From NCBI GenBank assembly GCA_009784745.1, contig WQXR01000002.1:1-33875 (forward strand): a stretch of 33,875 nucleotides of DNA. Direction: 5' to 3'. Below, in pieces: positions 22,039 through 30,757 of this stretch (position 1 is the first letter of the stretch; every line of letters begins with the position of its first letter). This DNA is from Methanomassiliicoccaceae archaeon (GTDB lineage Archaea; Thermoplasmatota; Thermoplasmata; Methanomassiliicoccales; Methanomethylophilaceae). The position numbers were made by a program, and so were the translations under genes. A model generated the notes under the pieces. That model was given only the letters and a program-made list of their open reading frames with translations, was not told the DNA's origin and did no database searches.

Positions 22039-23709
22039 ATGAAAGGCTCGAGAGCGCTCCTGAAAATGTTGGAAGACAAAGGGGTAGGAACGATGTTCGG
22101 TTACCCCGGAGGTCAAGTGATACCTATATTCGACGAGATCCTCAATTCAACCGTAAGGCACGTGCTCGTAAGGCATGAACAATGCGCTGCGCACATGGCC
22201 GACGGCTATGCCCGCGCATCCGGCAGACCCGGGGTATGTTTGGCGACATCCGGACCGGGCGCAACGAATCTTGTCACAGGAGTGGCAACGGCATTTGCAG
22301 ATTCCGTTCCAATGATAGTGCTCACAGGACAGGTGGCAACACGTGTTCTCGGGATGGGTGCGTTCCAAGAAGTGGATGCGTTCAGTCTCATGATGCCCGT
22401 TACAAAATACAATTATCGGGTGCTCGATCTGCAGATGCTTCCCGAGGCCGTATCAAGGGGATGGGACATAGCATTGAGCGGAAGGCAGGGTCCGGTGCAC
22501 ATAGACCTTCCGGTCGACGCGATAAATTCCGAGATCGATGAATCATTATTGAGCAGAAAGTTCGATCCCGTTGAGGTCAACGAAGATATTTCCAAACTGC
22601 CGTATGCGATATCATTGATAGGAAAGGCACAGCGGCCGCTGATAATCGCAGGCGGCGGCGTAATATCATCCAACTCCTCGAATGAGTTGATACAACTTGC
22701 GGAGTTGATACAGGCACCCGTCATAATGCCGCTGATGGGTCTCGGTTCCATACCTGCGGACCATCCGTTATCGTTCGGTTCGATGGGCATGCACGGGAAG
22801 ATGTGCACGCTCAACGCACTGAAGGAAGCAGACCTCGTCATTGCAATAGGAACAAGGTTCTCCGACAGGTCGCACAGTGCGCACAATCAAATGTCCCAGA
22901 AGTGCAAGGTCATACAAATTGACATAGATCGAGTTGAGTTCAATAAACACTCTCAAACGGCGGTCAATATACTTGCAGATGCAAAAAAAGCAATGAATCT
23001 GATAATAATGCAATTGAAGCAATACCGCGCATCCGCGGTGTGGAACGAGAGGGCAAAGGAACTGAAGAAGAGATGTTCATGCGACTTCATTGACGATCCG
23101 ACATATCCTATATCCCCAAGACGTGTGATGGCCGAGATAAACAAGATATTGGACGACGACATGATAATAACAACGGACGTAGGTCAAAATCAGATGTGGG
23201 CGATGCATCATCTCAAGATACGTCATCCGAGACAACTGATATCATCCGGCGGAATGGGAACGATGGGCTTCGGTCTTCCGTCAGCTATGGGCGCCAAGGT
23301 CGCCAGACCTGATAAGAAAGTGATGACGATAACCGGCGACGGCGGTCTGCTAATGGTGATACAGGAATTGGCAACAGCAGTTGCCGAGGACATCAACGTG
23401 GTGATATGCCTAATGAACAACGGATGGTTGGGAATGGTGAAGCAATGGCAGAAACTGTTCTGGAATGAACGGTACTCGGGAACGTCGCTCTATCAGTCAA
23501 ATCCTGATTTTGTGAAATTAGCGGAATCATTCGGAGCGAAAGGCATACGCGTTGAACGTCCGTCCGAAATAGGAAAAGCGTTCAAAGAAGCGTTCGCATC
23601 AGACAAGGTATGTTTGGTGGATATGATGATAGACCAGAACGAAGCGGTACTTCCTATGCTTCCGCCAAACCCGACATTGCCGATAATAAAAGGAAATTGT
23701 CCGTTCTGA
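22039..23709 (+). CDS. ilvB: Acetolactate synthase large subunit
   Basis: A ThDP-dependent enzyme of 556 residues that condenses two pyruvates to 2-acetolactate, or pyruvate with 2-ketobutyrate, in branched-chain amino acid synthesis. The visible elements are the catalytic glutamate in VRHEQCAAHMADGYARASG, ATSGPGATNLVTG, the central FAD-type domain (LSFGSMGMHG), and the ThDP motif GDGGLLM...MNNGWLGM. The ATG has GGAAGTGAT close upstream. The regulatory subunit gene ilvN does not follow. Instead a toxin-antitoxin pair lies between ilvB and ilvC. Confidence 0.95.
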   Translation: MKGSRALLKMLEDKGVGTMFGYPGGQVIPIFDEILNSTVRHVLVRHEQCAAHMADGYARASGRPGVCLATSGPGATNLVTGVATAFADSVPMIVLTGQVATRVLGMGAFQEVDAFSLMMPVTKYNYRVLDLQMLPEAVSRGWDIALSGRQGPVHIDLPVDAINSEIDESLLSRKFDPVEVNEDISKLPYAISLIGKAQRPLIIAGGGVISSNSSNELIQLAELIQAPVIMPLMGLGSIPADHPLSFGSMGMHGKMCTLNALKEADLVIAIGTRFSDRSHSAHNQMSQKCKVIQIDIDRVEFNKHSQTAVNILADAKKAMNLIIMQLKQYRASAVWNERAKELKKRCSCDFIDDPTYPISPRRVMAEINKILDDDMIITTDVGQNQMWAMHHLKIRHPRQLISSGGMGTMGFGLPSAMGAKVARPDKKVMTITGDGGLLMVIQELATAVAEDINVVICLMNNGWLGMVKQWQKLFWNERYSGTSLYQSNPDFVKLAESFGAKGIRVERPSEIGKAFKEAFASDKVCLVDMMIDQNEAVLPMLPPNPTLPIIKGNCPF

Positions 23710-23747
23710 TATCGATCGGAATTAAACGCCGAGCATCGAGAAAAGTT

Positions 23748-23763
23748 ATATTACATGTAATAT
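23748..23763. promoter_or_regulatory. 16-base perfect palindrome, probable operator of the TA module
   Basis: ATATTACATGTAATAT lies about 48 bases before the antitoxin start, in the promoter region after ilvB. Type II antitoxin genes commonly carry such palindromes for autorepression. That the antitoxin binds it is inference. Confidence 0.5.
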
Positions 23764-23810
23764 TCTCCTGTTAAATAGAACAAAATTCCTCGACGAAACA
23801 GGTGAAAAAA

Positions 23811-24062
23811 ATGGCAACAAAGTCATTCGATGAGATGATGGTGATAGACACACCGGAGGCGGCGAGGAATTTAGAAAAGGCGTACTACGAAGCGTTAGAA
23901 AGGGGGCCAATGAAATTCGACGGCCCGAGCATCGATGAGATACTCGAACGCGGAAGAGAATTCCGCAGGAATAATCCCAACTGGTTCAAAGAAGCGGCCG
24001 CGAAGGCAAAAGAGAGGGCCATAGCAAGAGGGGAGGACATTTCCGATATAACGGATGAATGA
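23811..24062 (+). CDS. Probable antitoxin of a GNAT-toxin module
   Basis: An 83-residue, highly charged protein (MATKSFDEMMVIDTPEAARNL...GREFRRNN). The VIDTPEAARNLEKAYYEA stretch resembles small proteins encoded before GNAT-type toxins, as far as I can recall. The track begins at GTG 23802. I prefer ATG 23811, which has AGGTGA about six bases upstream. It lies 75 bases before the GNAT gene and is preceded by a 16-base palindrome. The order (small acidic/basic protein then acetyltransferase) fits a type II toxin-antitoxin pair. The DNA-binding fold is not recognisable by eye. Confidence 0.55.
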   Translation: MATKSFDEMMVIDTPEAARNLEKAYYEALERGPMKFDGPSIDEILERGREFRRNNPNWFKEAAAKAKERAIARGEDISDITDE

Positions 24063-24075
24063 TCCTTTTTCAGAA

Positions 24076-24093
24076 GACCCTATAAAAAGGGTC
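24076..24093 (+). promoter_or_regulatory. Hairpin between antitoxin and toxin genes
   Basis: GACCCT-ATAAAA-AGGGTC lies 13 bases after the antitoxin stop and 44 bases before the toxin ATG. It could attenuate transcription or change message stability, lowering toxin relative to antitoxin. Confidence 0.35.
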
Positions 24094-24137
24094 ATCGGAA
24101 ATTCATACGGGACAGTGGTAACTAAAGAGATGATCGC

Positions 24138-24665
24138 ATGAGAACAGAGACACACCAATTAAGCGAACTGATGGAAGAAATGGATGAAAAGGAACTTTCA
24201 TTTCTGTTGAATGATTTCAAATGCTCCAGAAACAAAGACAGCGAGCGTTTTCTCAAGAAAGTAGCATTGAAGCATGAGAAAAGAGACATTTCGAGAACAT
24301 ATCTTGTGATCGATCCGAACAAAGGAATGGTCGTCGGATATTACACCCTGGCGCTCAAATGCCTCAGTTTCGACGAGCAGGATGTGGATCCGGATCTTGC
24401 TGAACTGATGAACCTGAAAGATAATGTGGCGCAAGCATACTTGATCGGACAACTGGCAAGAGCGGATGAAGCGGAAAAAGGTTCAGGGAGGATAATGATC
24501 GACGAGGCACTGAAGACGTTCGATGAAGGCAAAAGGAAATTCGGATGCCGCATGGTGCGTTTAGATTGTCGCGATGAATTGATAGATTACTACCGATCGA
24601 ACAAATTTCGGCACATAAGGAAGAACTGTGAAAAAGATCTGAACCAAATGGCCACATTCATATGA
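24138..24665 (+). CDS. GNAT-family acetyltransferase, probable TacT-like toxin
   Basis: A 175-residue GNAT protein with the layout of toxins that acetylate aminoacyl-tRNA. It has an early FKCSRNKDSERFLKKVAL segment, ISRTYLVIDPNKGMVVGYYTLAL (beta strands), AYLIGQLARADEAEKGSGRIMIDEAL (acetyl-CoA binding loop; usually Q/RxxGxG/A, here EKGSGR), GCRMVRLDCRDELIDYYRSNKF, and a C-terminal beta bulge. It follows the probable antitoxin. A housekeeping acetyltransferase is possible, but the gene pair, palindrome and length favour a toxin. No Shine-Dalgarno site better than AAGAGATGATC is seen. Confidence 0.7.
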   Translation: MRTETHQLSELMEEMDEKELSFLLNDFKCSRNKDSERFLKKVALKHEKRDISRTYLVIDPNKGMVVGYYTLALKCLSFDEQDVDPDLAELMNLKDNVAQAYLIGQLARADEAEKGSGRIMIDEALKTFDEGKRKFGCRMVRLDCRDELIDYYRSNKFRHIRKNCEKDLNQMATFI

Positions 24666-24766
24666 TCGTTGCCGATGGCCGTACGATCTGTCGTCGTAGA
24701 CAATGGGGTGTTGAAGAGATATCTTTTTGTTCTATGAGCACATGCGTGCGGTACGAGGTGTGGCAA

Positions 24767-25753
24767 ATGGACATCTATCACGATTCGGACGCAGACCTGA
24801 ATGTTCTCAAAGGCAAAAAAATAGCAGTATTAGGATACGGAGCGCAGGGCAGAGCGCAGGCGTTATGTCTCCATGATTCCGGTTTGGATGTGACAGTAGG
24901 AGCAAGAAAGAAGGGCGCTTCGTGGAACAAGGTAAAGGAGGACGGACTGAAAGTGGCGGAGATAACGGACGCGGTAAAGGACGCGGACGTGGTCATGATG
25001 CTCCTTCCGGACGAGGTCCAGCCGGAATTGTATGATGAATTGGTCAGACCGAACATGAAAAAAGGTGCGGCACTGGAATTCGCTCACGGTTTTTCGATAA
25101 CATATAAGTTGATATCTCCTCCGGAAGGTATCGACGTGATAATGGTCGCCCCCAAATCACCGGGGGATATTGAAAGAATTGCATACCTGGAAGGGTTCGG
25201 CGTTCCGGCGCTTATATCGGTGTACAAAGATTTCACGGGCAACGCGAAGAACATTGCGCTGGCATTGGCAAAAGGCATAGGATCGACGAGAGCGGGTGTT
25301 TTTGAAACATCCTTTGATTTTGAGACGAAATCCGATCTCTTCGGTGAACAGGCGGTATTGTGCGGCGGAGTAACGGCAATGATAAAAGCAGGATACGAGA
25401 CGCTCAGAGAAGGCGGATATCCGCCGGAGATAGCGTATTTTGAGGTATTGCACGAGGTCAAGTTGATAACAGACCTGATACAGGCCGGCGGTTTCTCAAA
25501 GATGTGGTACGTTGTCTCGAATACAGCGGAATACGGCGGCCTGACCAGACGTGACCGCGTCATAACGAAAGAGTCCAAAGAAGGGATGAGATCCATTCTC
25601 AAAGATATTGAATCCGGAAAGTTCAAGGACGAGTGGCGCGCAGAGTGGAAGAACGGTCTGAAAGATCTGAAGAGAATGGAAGCGGAAGACTCCTCTCTTG
25701 AGTTGGAAATAATAGGAAAGGACATAAGGTCACTTTTCGAAAGAAAGAAGTGA
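24767..25753 (+). CDS. ilvC: Ketol-acid reductoisomerase
   Basis: A 328-residue class I enzyme that converts acetolactate to dihydroxyisovalerate with NAD(P)H and Mg2+. The Rossmann motif is KIAVLGYGAQGRAQAL, with the AHGFSI and VIMVAPKSPG segments of the active site. The C-terminal knotted domain provides the metal ligands (SDLFGEQAVLCGG, YFEVLHEVKLI). The track start is 24662, but ATG 24767 carries GAGGTG upstream and matches the family N-terminus (MDIYHDSDADLNVLKGKKIAV). It is on the same strand as ilvB but separated from it by the toxin-antitoxin pair. Confidence 0.94.
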   Translation: MDIYHDSDADLNVLKGKKIAVLGYGAQGRAQALCLHDSGLDVTVGARKKGASWNKVKEDGLKVAEITDAVKDADVVMMLLPDEVQPELYDELVRPNMKKGAALEFAHGFSITYKLISPPEGIDVIMVAPKSPGDIERIAYLEGFGVPALISVYKDFTGNAKNIALALAKGIGSTRAGVFETSFDFETKSDLFGEQAVLCGGVTAMIKAGYETLREGGYPPEIAYFEVLHEVKLITDLIQAGGFSKMWYVVSNTAEYGGLTRRDRVITKESKEGMRSILKDIESGKFKDEWRAEWKNGLKDLKRMEAEDSSLELEIIGKDIRSLFERKK

Positions 25754-25772
25754 ATTCCGTTCAGGATAACCT

Positions 25773-26144
25773 ATGAACAACATCAAGATAAGGACAAGGA
25801 GCGGAGAATGGTCCGCCGTCCTTGATGATTCGGACGCATCCAACGAGATATGGTTATCGCTGCCGTTCTCCGCCGACATCAACATGCTTGGCTCTCAGAT
25901 CTATTTTGTAATGCCGCTTGAAAGCAAGGAAAAAGGTAATTCAAAGATATTCGAGAAAGGCGACATCGCATATTGGTATGAAGCGGATGCGTTGTGCATC
26001 TTCTTCGGCCCGACGCCGCTGAGTACCGACGAAAGACCCGTTTCTTCGCACCCGATGAAAAAGATAGGCAGCGTTACAGGAGAATGTTCCGGCATGGAAA
26101 CATCAGGCGACAGGACGAGAATAACAATGGAACGTTCCTTTTAA
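25773..26144 (+). CDS. Cyclophilin-like fold protein (DUF369 type)
   Basis: A 123-residue protein with the pattern of archaeal cyclophilin-like DUF369 proteins: IYFVMPLESKEKGN, then GDIAYWYEADALCIFFGPTPLS, then a final strand with a glycine turn. The function of the family is unknown; a cis-trans isomerase activity should not be assumed. It starts 19 bases after ilvC, with GGATAA upstream, so it is probably the last gene of that transcript. Its stop overlaps by 4 bases the end of the convergent tldE. Confidence 0.7.
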   Translation: MNNIKIRTRSGEWSAVLDDSDASNEIWLSLPFSADINMLGSQIYFVMPLESKEKGNSKIFEKGDIAYWYEADALCIFFGPTPLSTDERPVSSHPMKKIGSVTGECSGMETSGDRTRITMERSF

Positions 26145-27460
26145 TTTCCCGCCAATTTAACGCCGGAAAAACTCATCGTCGGTGTTGTGATACACCCCTG
26201 ATTCACAGCATCATTGCCAATGAACTCAATATGAGCCAGCGCATCGAACATGTTTCCCATGAGCAACGCATTATTGATGGTGTCCGTTATCTTTCCGTTC
26301 CTGATTATGTGACCGCATCTGACCTCCAATCCGAATCTTCCCGTAAGAGGGTCCGCTTCAGGCCATGCGAATTTTTCCACAAGGATGCCGTTCTTCGTTT
26401 GTTCGATCATGTCGTCGCATGAGCATCTTCCGGAACGGACGATCATATTCATCGGTTTTATGGTAACTCCTGAAGAGTAGATATTCTGTGCGTCCTCAGA
26501 GTTCCGACGCATCCCGTTTCCGGTGCTGTTACCGATGAAACTGTCGTTTATGTACCCATTCAGGATGCCGTTCTCAATAAGCACCTTCTTTTGTGACGGT
26601 GTTCCTTCATCATCGAACGCAGAACACAAAGGTCCGGGAACGTTCGGATCATCGGTCAGCGTAAGAATATCGGACGCAACCTTCTTTCCGACCATATCGG
26701 TCCACGGACTTCGTTTGTAGAACACGTTCTCTCCGTTGAGCGCCGAACCTGCGGACGACATGATCATATCGCCGAGCTCACACGGCGGCAATATCATGGT
26801 CAACGTTTCTTTTCCTTTGAACGGTATCGCCGACGCCGATGCTTTTGCTTTCCGCTCCAGTTCTTCGCCGATATGTTCTGCGTCGATGTTCAGGAACGCG
26901 CCGTGTACCGACCCTGTACCTTCGCCGTTCCTTTTTCCGCGGAACATGGATGTGAAATGTGCATACACCATCGTACTTTCGTGTTCGGTCAAAAGGCCGT
27001 TGCTGTTCGCAACAACAGATCTTATCGTCGAGAGACGGACAGAACCGCGAGGTATCTCAGCCTTACACGCACCGATGACGGATGATAATATGCTCTTCAA
27101 TTCCCTTTCATCGATGTCATTTATCTTTTTATCGAACACATCCGCTTTTACGGACGGCCGAGACGGCAAAGGATATCCTTTGAACATATTGTTCTTCGGT
27201 GAGAACGAAGAAACGCGTATCGCGGATCGAACACATTTTTCTGTCGGATCTTTGTTATTGAGAGTTACGCATGCCCTTCCGAGTTTGTTATTTTTTGCAA
27301 CTCTTACAGACATTCCGGAATCGATCTTCGTTTCTACATTGCTTATACGCGATCCGTCGATGTATGCTGAATGCGTCAAACTCTCAATAACGTAGCACTC
27401 AGCATGTTCCATTTCTTTCGCATGTCTCAGAGCATCGGCGGCTATGTCATGTATGTTCAT
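26141..27460 (-). CDS. tldE: TldE/PmbA-family protein
   Basis: A 439-residue member of the TldD/PmbA family lacking the HExxxH zinc site, as expected for TldE (PmbA), the structural partner of TldD. The family blocks are VGKKVASDILTLTDDPNVPG, FDDEGTPSQKKVLIENGILNGYINDSF, NSTGNGMR and the C-terminal FGLEVRCGHIIRNGKIT...MGNMFDAL. TldD/E heterodimers cleave unfolded peptides and mature some ribosomal peptides. It starts immediately after the tldD stop and shares its message. No obvious small peptide precursor was seen next to it. Confidence 0.9.
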   Translation of the reverse strand: MNIHDIAADALRHAKEMEHAECYVIESLTHSAYIDGSRISNVETKIDSGMSVRVAKNNKLGRACVTLNNKDPTEKCVRSAIRVSSFSPKNNMFKGYPLPSRPSVKADVFDKKINDIDERELKSILSSVIGACKAEIPRGSVRLSTIRSVVANSNGLLTEHESTMVYAHFTSMFRGKRNGEGTGSVHGAFLNIDAEHIGEELERKAKASASAIPFKGKETLTMILPPCELGDMIMSSAGSALNGENVFYKRSPWTDMVGKKVASDILTLTDDPNVPGPLCSAFDDEGTPSQKKVLIENGILNGYINDSFIGNSTGNGMRRNSEDAQNIYSSGVTIKPMNMIVRSGRCSCDDMIEQTKNGILVEKFAWPEADPLTGRFGLEVRCGHIIRNGKITDTINNALLMGNMFDALAHIEFIGNDAVNQGCITTPTMSFSGVKLAGN

Positions 27461-28825
27461 TTAACCGCCGCCTACGATTATATCGGATCTGCAGTACGGG
27501 CCGCCGGAAGATACGTTCACCCAATCCTCAATGCCCTTTCCGCACATGCCGCCGTCAAATTCCACGTTCTTGGTGGCAGCATCGGTTGTTCTCAATATTT
27601 CCAGTGCGCGGCCGGTAAGCGTGAAGGATCGTAACATATTTGTTATCTTTCCGTTCTTTATCAGAAATCCCCGCAGAACTTTGGCCTCAAATCCTCCTCC
27701 GACGGGATCTTCCATGCCGTTGACCATCTTGTCGCACAGAATTCCGTGTTTTGTATCTGCGATGATGTCATCCAATGTCCTGTCGCCGGGGCCGAAAAAG
27801 GTATTCGTCATCCTTGCCCAGATCCTTTTTCCAAAATTTTCCGCCCTTCCGTTCCCTGTGGGTTCGGAGTTCATAAGGGATGCGGATTCAAGGGTGTGCA
27901 TGTATCCTTTGTAAACACCGTTCTCAATGATGCACGTGTTTGAAGCGGGAGTCCCCTCGTCATCATATAATATCGTACCGTGAGCCTTGTCAACAGTGCC
28001 GTTGTCGTACATCGAGATGACGTCGGACGCAACCTTCTTTCCTACCGCATCCGAAAGAAAAGATCTCTTTTTTACAACTTCATCGGCTTCGGACGCATGT
28101 CCCATCACCTCGTGCGCAAGCAATCCGGATACCATCGGGTCCGTTATAACGGTCATCGATCCGCTGGGAGGGCGCTTCGCCTTCAGCGTAAGTATCGCTT
28201 CATCGGCGACACTTCTTCCAAGTGCTTCGATGTCAATACTTTTCACAAGTTCGAATCCGCATGTTCCGTCCGGCCCGCCGTAGTAGCGTTCCATCTTCTT
28301 GCCGTCGGATGCGACGCTCATCGCTCTGAATCTTGTTCTCACTTCTTCCCACTCTATCTCGGAACCGACGGAATTTATCAGGATATTTTTACTGACCTCT
28401 TCTCCGTACGCTCCGATACGGTTCAATATCTTGTCACGGACCTGTGAAGAATCGACATCCAGAACCGCATTCACTTTTTCTTTCATATCCGCATTGTCAG
28501 GATGTATCTTCACGTTCTGCGTTCTTTTGCTTTTTATTTCCTTTACGTTGAGTTCGATCCTTTCTCTCGGATATCCGGACGCGTTCTTCACCGCAGTTGC
28601 GGCAGCCTCATGTATATCGTCTAAAAAAGTGGTCGTATAATATCCCCATCTGCCGTTCATCCATGCCCGTAAACATACGCCGCCTACCGTTTTATCGGAA
28701 AGGTGACGGATATCTCCGTTCACGGAACGTATGTCAATGTTCTTTATGATCTGCGATCTTGCATCGCAGAATTCCGCACCGTTCTTCTGCATCATCCTCA
28801 CTGCTTTCAGAAGGGCATCGTGCAT
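27461..28825 (-). CDS. tldD: Zinc metalloprotease TldD
   Basis: A 454-residue TldD protein with the metal-binding motif HEVMGH (LLAHEVMGHASEADEV, about residue 240). Family blocks include DDEGTPASNTCIIENGVYKGYMHTLESA, GNGRAENF and MEDPVGGGFEAKVLRGFLIKNGKITNML. With TldE it forms a heterodimeric exopeptidase-like enzyme. The start ATG overlaps the pepQ TGA (TGATG) and has GGTGATC upstream. The gene set pepQ-tldD-tldE suggests peptide turnover, or maturation of a peptide encoded elsewhere. Confidence 0.93.
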   Translation of the reverse strand: MHDALLKAVRMMQKNGAEFCDARSQIIKNIDIRSVNGDIRHLSDKTVGGVCLRAWMNGRWGYYTTTFLDDIHEAAATAVKNASGYPRERIELNVKEIKSKRTQNVKIHPDNADMKEKVNAVLDVDSSQVRDKILNRIGAYGEEVSKNILINSVGSEIEWEEVRTRFRAMSVASDGKKMERYYGGPDGTCGFELVKSIDIEALGRSVADEAILTLKAKRPPSGSMTVITDPMVSGLLAHEVMGHASEADEVVKKRSFLSDAVGKKVASDVISMYDNGTVDKAHGTILYDDEGTPASNTCIIENGVYKGYMHTLESASLMNSEPTGNGRAENFGKRIWARMTNTFFGPGDRTLDDIIADTKHGILCDKMVNGMEDPVGGGFEAKVLRGFLIKNGKITNMLRSFTLTGRALEILRTTDAATKNVEFDGGMCGKGIEDWVNVSSGGPYCRSDIIVGGG

Positions 28826-29901
28826 CAGATCACCGTTAGATCTTTGTCAAATATTGTTAATGGTTCGGCACCGTCCTTTGTTATCAGGACGGTATCCTCT
28901 ATCCTTATTCCGCCTATTCCCGGGATATATATTCCAGGTTCTGCGGTAACGACCATACCTTCTTTCAGGATATCTTTCGAAACACGCGAGATCGACGGAC
29001 CTTCGTGTGCATTCATTCCCACTCCGTGACCGAATGAATGTATGAATCTTCCTTTGAATTCGCTTTTATCGATGATCTTCCTTGCGGCGATGTCCGCATT
29101 CTTCGCGGGCGCGCCGCACAGCATTTCTTTGATCCCTGCTTCCTGTGCTTTGAGAACAACATCATATGCTCTTTTCAAAATATCATCGGGTTCGCCGAAG
29201 AACACCGTTCTCGTAAGGTCGGAACAATACATCCCATACTTGGAACCGAAGTCAAAAAGCGCAGTATCGCCTTTTTTCAATGTACGTTCCGAAGGGCGCC
29301 AATGGGGTTCCGCCGAATTCTCGCCGAAGGCGGATATCGTTTCAAATGCGTTCCCGCTGCCGTTGTCATTCCTCATAGAAGAATCAATGAGCCACGCAAC
29401 CTCTTTTTCTGTTATTCCTTCGCGCAGGAACTCAGGTATCTTCTTTGCGGCCTTTGATGATATGGAACATGCTTTCCTTATTTCGGTGATCTCTTGTCCA
29501 TCCTTAACGGAAACGACATCCGCCATCTTATCCGAAACATCGAAAAGTTTTGCATCCGTTATTTTTTTGATATATTCTGACGTATTCCTTGTTATCGCTC
29601 TTCCCGATACGCCGATGCGTCTGCACCCTTTCAGAAGTTCCGCAAGTATCGTCATCCTTTCTTTGCGATCCCTGAATATGTGAACATTTCCCTTTCCGCT
29701 CTTTGCGGCCGCTCCTTCAAGTTCGTTCGTCACGACATCAAGCGAACCGTCTTTGGATATCACGGCAAAAGAACCTTCGAAAGAACCGGAACGCTGTTCC
29801 GTAACATACCAAAAAACGGGATCAAGAAAGGGCATACCGCCGTTCGCTATGACAACGGCATCCTTTTTTGCACTGTCCGCGATCCTCTGTGCTCTGTCCA
29901 T
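28825..29901 (-). CDS. pepQ: M24B Xaa-Pro dipeptidase/aminopeptidase
   Basis: A 358-residue pita-bread peptidase that removes residues next to proline. The dinuclear metal ligands are visible: two Asp in ALFDFGSKYGMYCSDLTRTVFFG, His in HSFGHGVGMNAHEGPSI, Glu in VVTAEPGIYIPG and Glu in GGIRIEDTVLI. An N-terminal creatinase-like domain covers about the first 130 residues. The start at 29901 (MDRAQRIADSAKKD) overlaps the nadX stop as TGATG; the track start 29916 lies deeper in nadX. Both ends overlap neighbours, showing tight co-translation. Confidence 0.9.
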   Translation of the reverse strand: MDRAQRIADSAKKDAVVIANGGMPFLDPVFWYVTEQRSGSFEGSFAVISKDGSLDVVTNELEGAAAKSGKGNVHIFRDRKERMTILAELLKGCRRIGVSGRAITRNTSEYIKKITDAKLFDVSDKMADVVSVKDGQEITEIRKACSISSKAAKKIPEFLREGITEKEVAWLIDSSMRNDNGSGNAFETISAFGENSAEPHWRPSERTLKKGDTALFDFGSKYGMYCSDLTRTVFFGEPDDILKRAYDVVLKAQEAGIKEMLCGAPAKNADIAARKIIDKSEFKGRFIHSFGHGVGMNAHEGPSISRVSKDILKEGMVVTAEPGIYIPGIGGIRIEDTVLITKDGAEPLTIFDKDLTVI

Positions 29902-30704
29902 CAGATGCCTACCCAATCGTTCCTTATAACTCGTTTCAATGCAGATATGGCGGAAAGCGCAGCCAAATGACTGGTCGCAGGATTATCCGGCGACGGGACA
30001 TTCTTCGTCTTTGACGATATCTCTCCGAATTCACCGCGAACGATGAGTTCGTGCGAATTGAAATGCGTTTCAGGATCTACTATTATTTTCACTTTGGTCT
30101 TGTCGAAACCTATGCCCATTATGCTTACGGTCGCAGCAACGTTAACATTCTTCGGAAATAATTTCACTGCTTCTCTGGCGACGCCTTCGTATACGATCGT
30201 TGGTTTCTTTATCTCAACGCCCGAATACCTTTCCTTCAGATACGGAACATCGATGAAACTTTCCATGTTCTTTGTCATGACAAGTTCAACATCGTCTATT
30301 CTTCCGACAGATGCCGAACTCAGTCCGTCCGTGCCGCATAATGCTCCCGACGGCACCAGTATGCGCGCTCCGGTGCCTTTTGCGATATCATATACACTTT
30401 TTCTGTAATCGTCATCCACCAGTGCGCCGACCGACATTATCATAATGTCCACGCCTCTTCCGACGACCTTAGGTATTATCTCTCTCGCGGCCGCTTGGCT
30501 TGCCGCTTCGATCATAAGGTCGCAGTGATATAATTCCTGTTCAACGGAATGAACCGCTGCCGCTTTTTTCAATTCCGCCGCAAGTTTCTCCGCAGCGGCA
30601 TCATCCTGATCGATGAGGTATATCTTTTTGACCTCACTCATATTGTCAGCGGCTCTTGCGAGTTCGCTTCCTATCGATCCGCAACCGACGATCGCCAAGC
30701 GCAT
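29901..30704 (-). CDS. nadX: L-aspartate dehydrogenase
   Basis: A 267-residue NAD(P)-dependent enzyme that oxidises L-aspartate to iminoaspartate for quinolinate and NAD synthesis. It has an N-terminal Rossmann motif (LAIVGCGSIGSELA) and the family segments LVPSGALCGTDGLSSA (substrate loop), FPKNVNVAATVSIMGIGFDKTKVKIIVDP and FGEISSKTKNVPSPDNPATSHLAALSA. nadA and nadC are not in the window. It is first in the nadX-pepQ-tldD-tldE operon and is leaderless or nearly so, beginning 28 bases from the centre of a palindromic TATA element shared with archease. Confidence 0.93.
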   Translation of the reverse strand: MRLAIVGCGSIGSELARAADNMSEVKKIYLIDQDDAAAEKLAAELKKAAAVHSVEQELYHCDLMIEAASQAAAREIIPKVVGRGVDIMIMSVGALVDDDYRKSVYDIAKGTGARILVPSGALCGTDGLSSASVGRIDDVELVMTKNMESFIDVPYLKERYSGVEIKKPTIVYEGVAREAVKLFPKNVNVAATVSIMGIGFDKTKVKIIVDPETHFNSHELIVRGEFGEISSKTKNVPSPDNPATSHLAALSAISALKRVIRNDWVGI

Positions 30705-30724
30705 AGCGCCGAAGACCGCTTTTC

Positions 30725-30739
30725 ATGTATTTAATACAT
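30725..30739. promoter_or_regulatory. Palindromic bidirectional TATA element between nadX and archease
   Basis: ATGTATT-T-AATACAT is a near-perfect palindrome centred on 30732. The archease ATG (30758) lies 26 bases to the right and the nadX ATG (30704) 28 bases to the left. Both match the spacing of a TATA box to the start of a leaderless transcript. Confidence 0.55.
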
Positions 30740-30757
30740 TATTTTCGCGCACAGCGC

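Noticed and set aside
25084-25725. 213-residue minus-strand ORF
   Set aside because: It is a shadow of ilvC; the ilvC frame contains the full reductoisomerase motifs.
26736-27395. 219-residue plus-strand ORF
   Set aside because: It is antisense to tldE, whose protein matches its family throughout; the plus-strand product has no recognisable features.
29042-29683. 213-residue plus-strand ORF
   Set aside because: It is antisense to pepQ, which has all its metal ligands, so this is a shadow frame.
29901-30704. PylD (a Rossmann-type dehydrogenase needed for pyrrolysine)
   Set aside because: The sequence carries aspartate dehydrogenase signatures (PSGALCGTDGLSSA, NPATSHLAALSA), so it is nadX.
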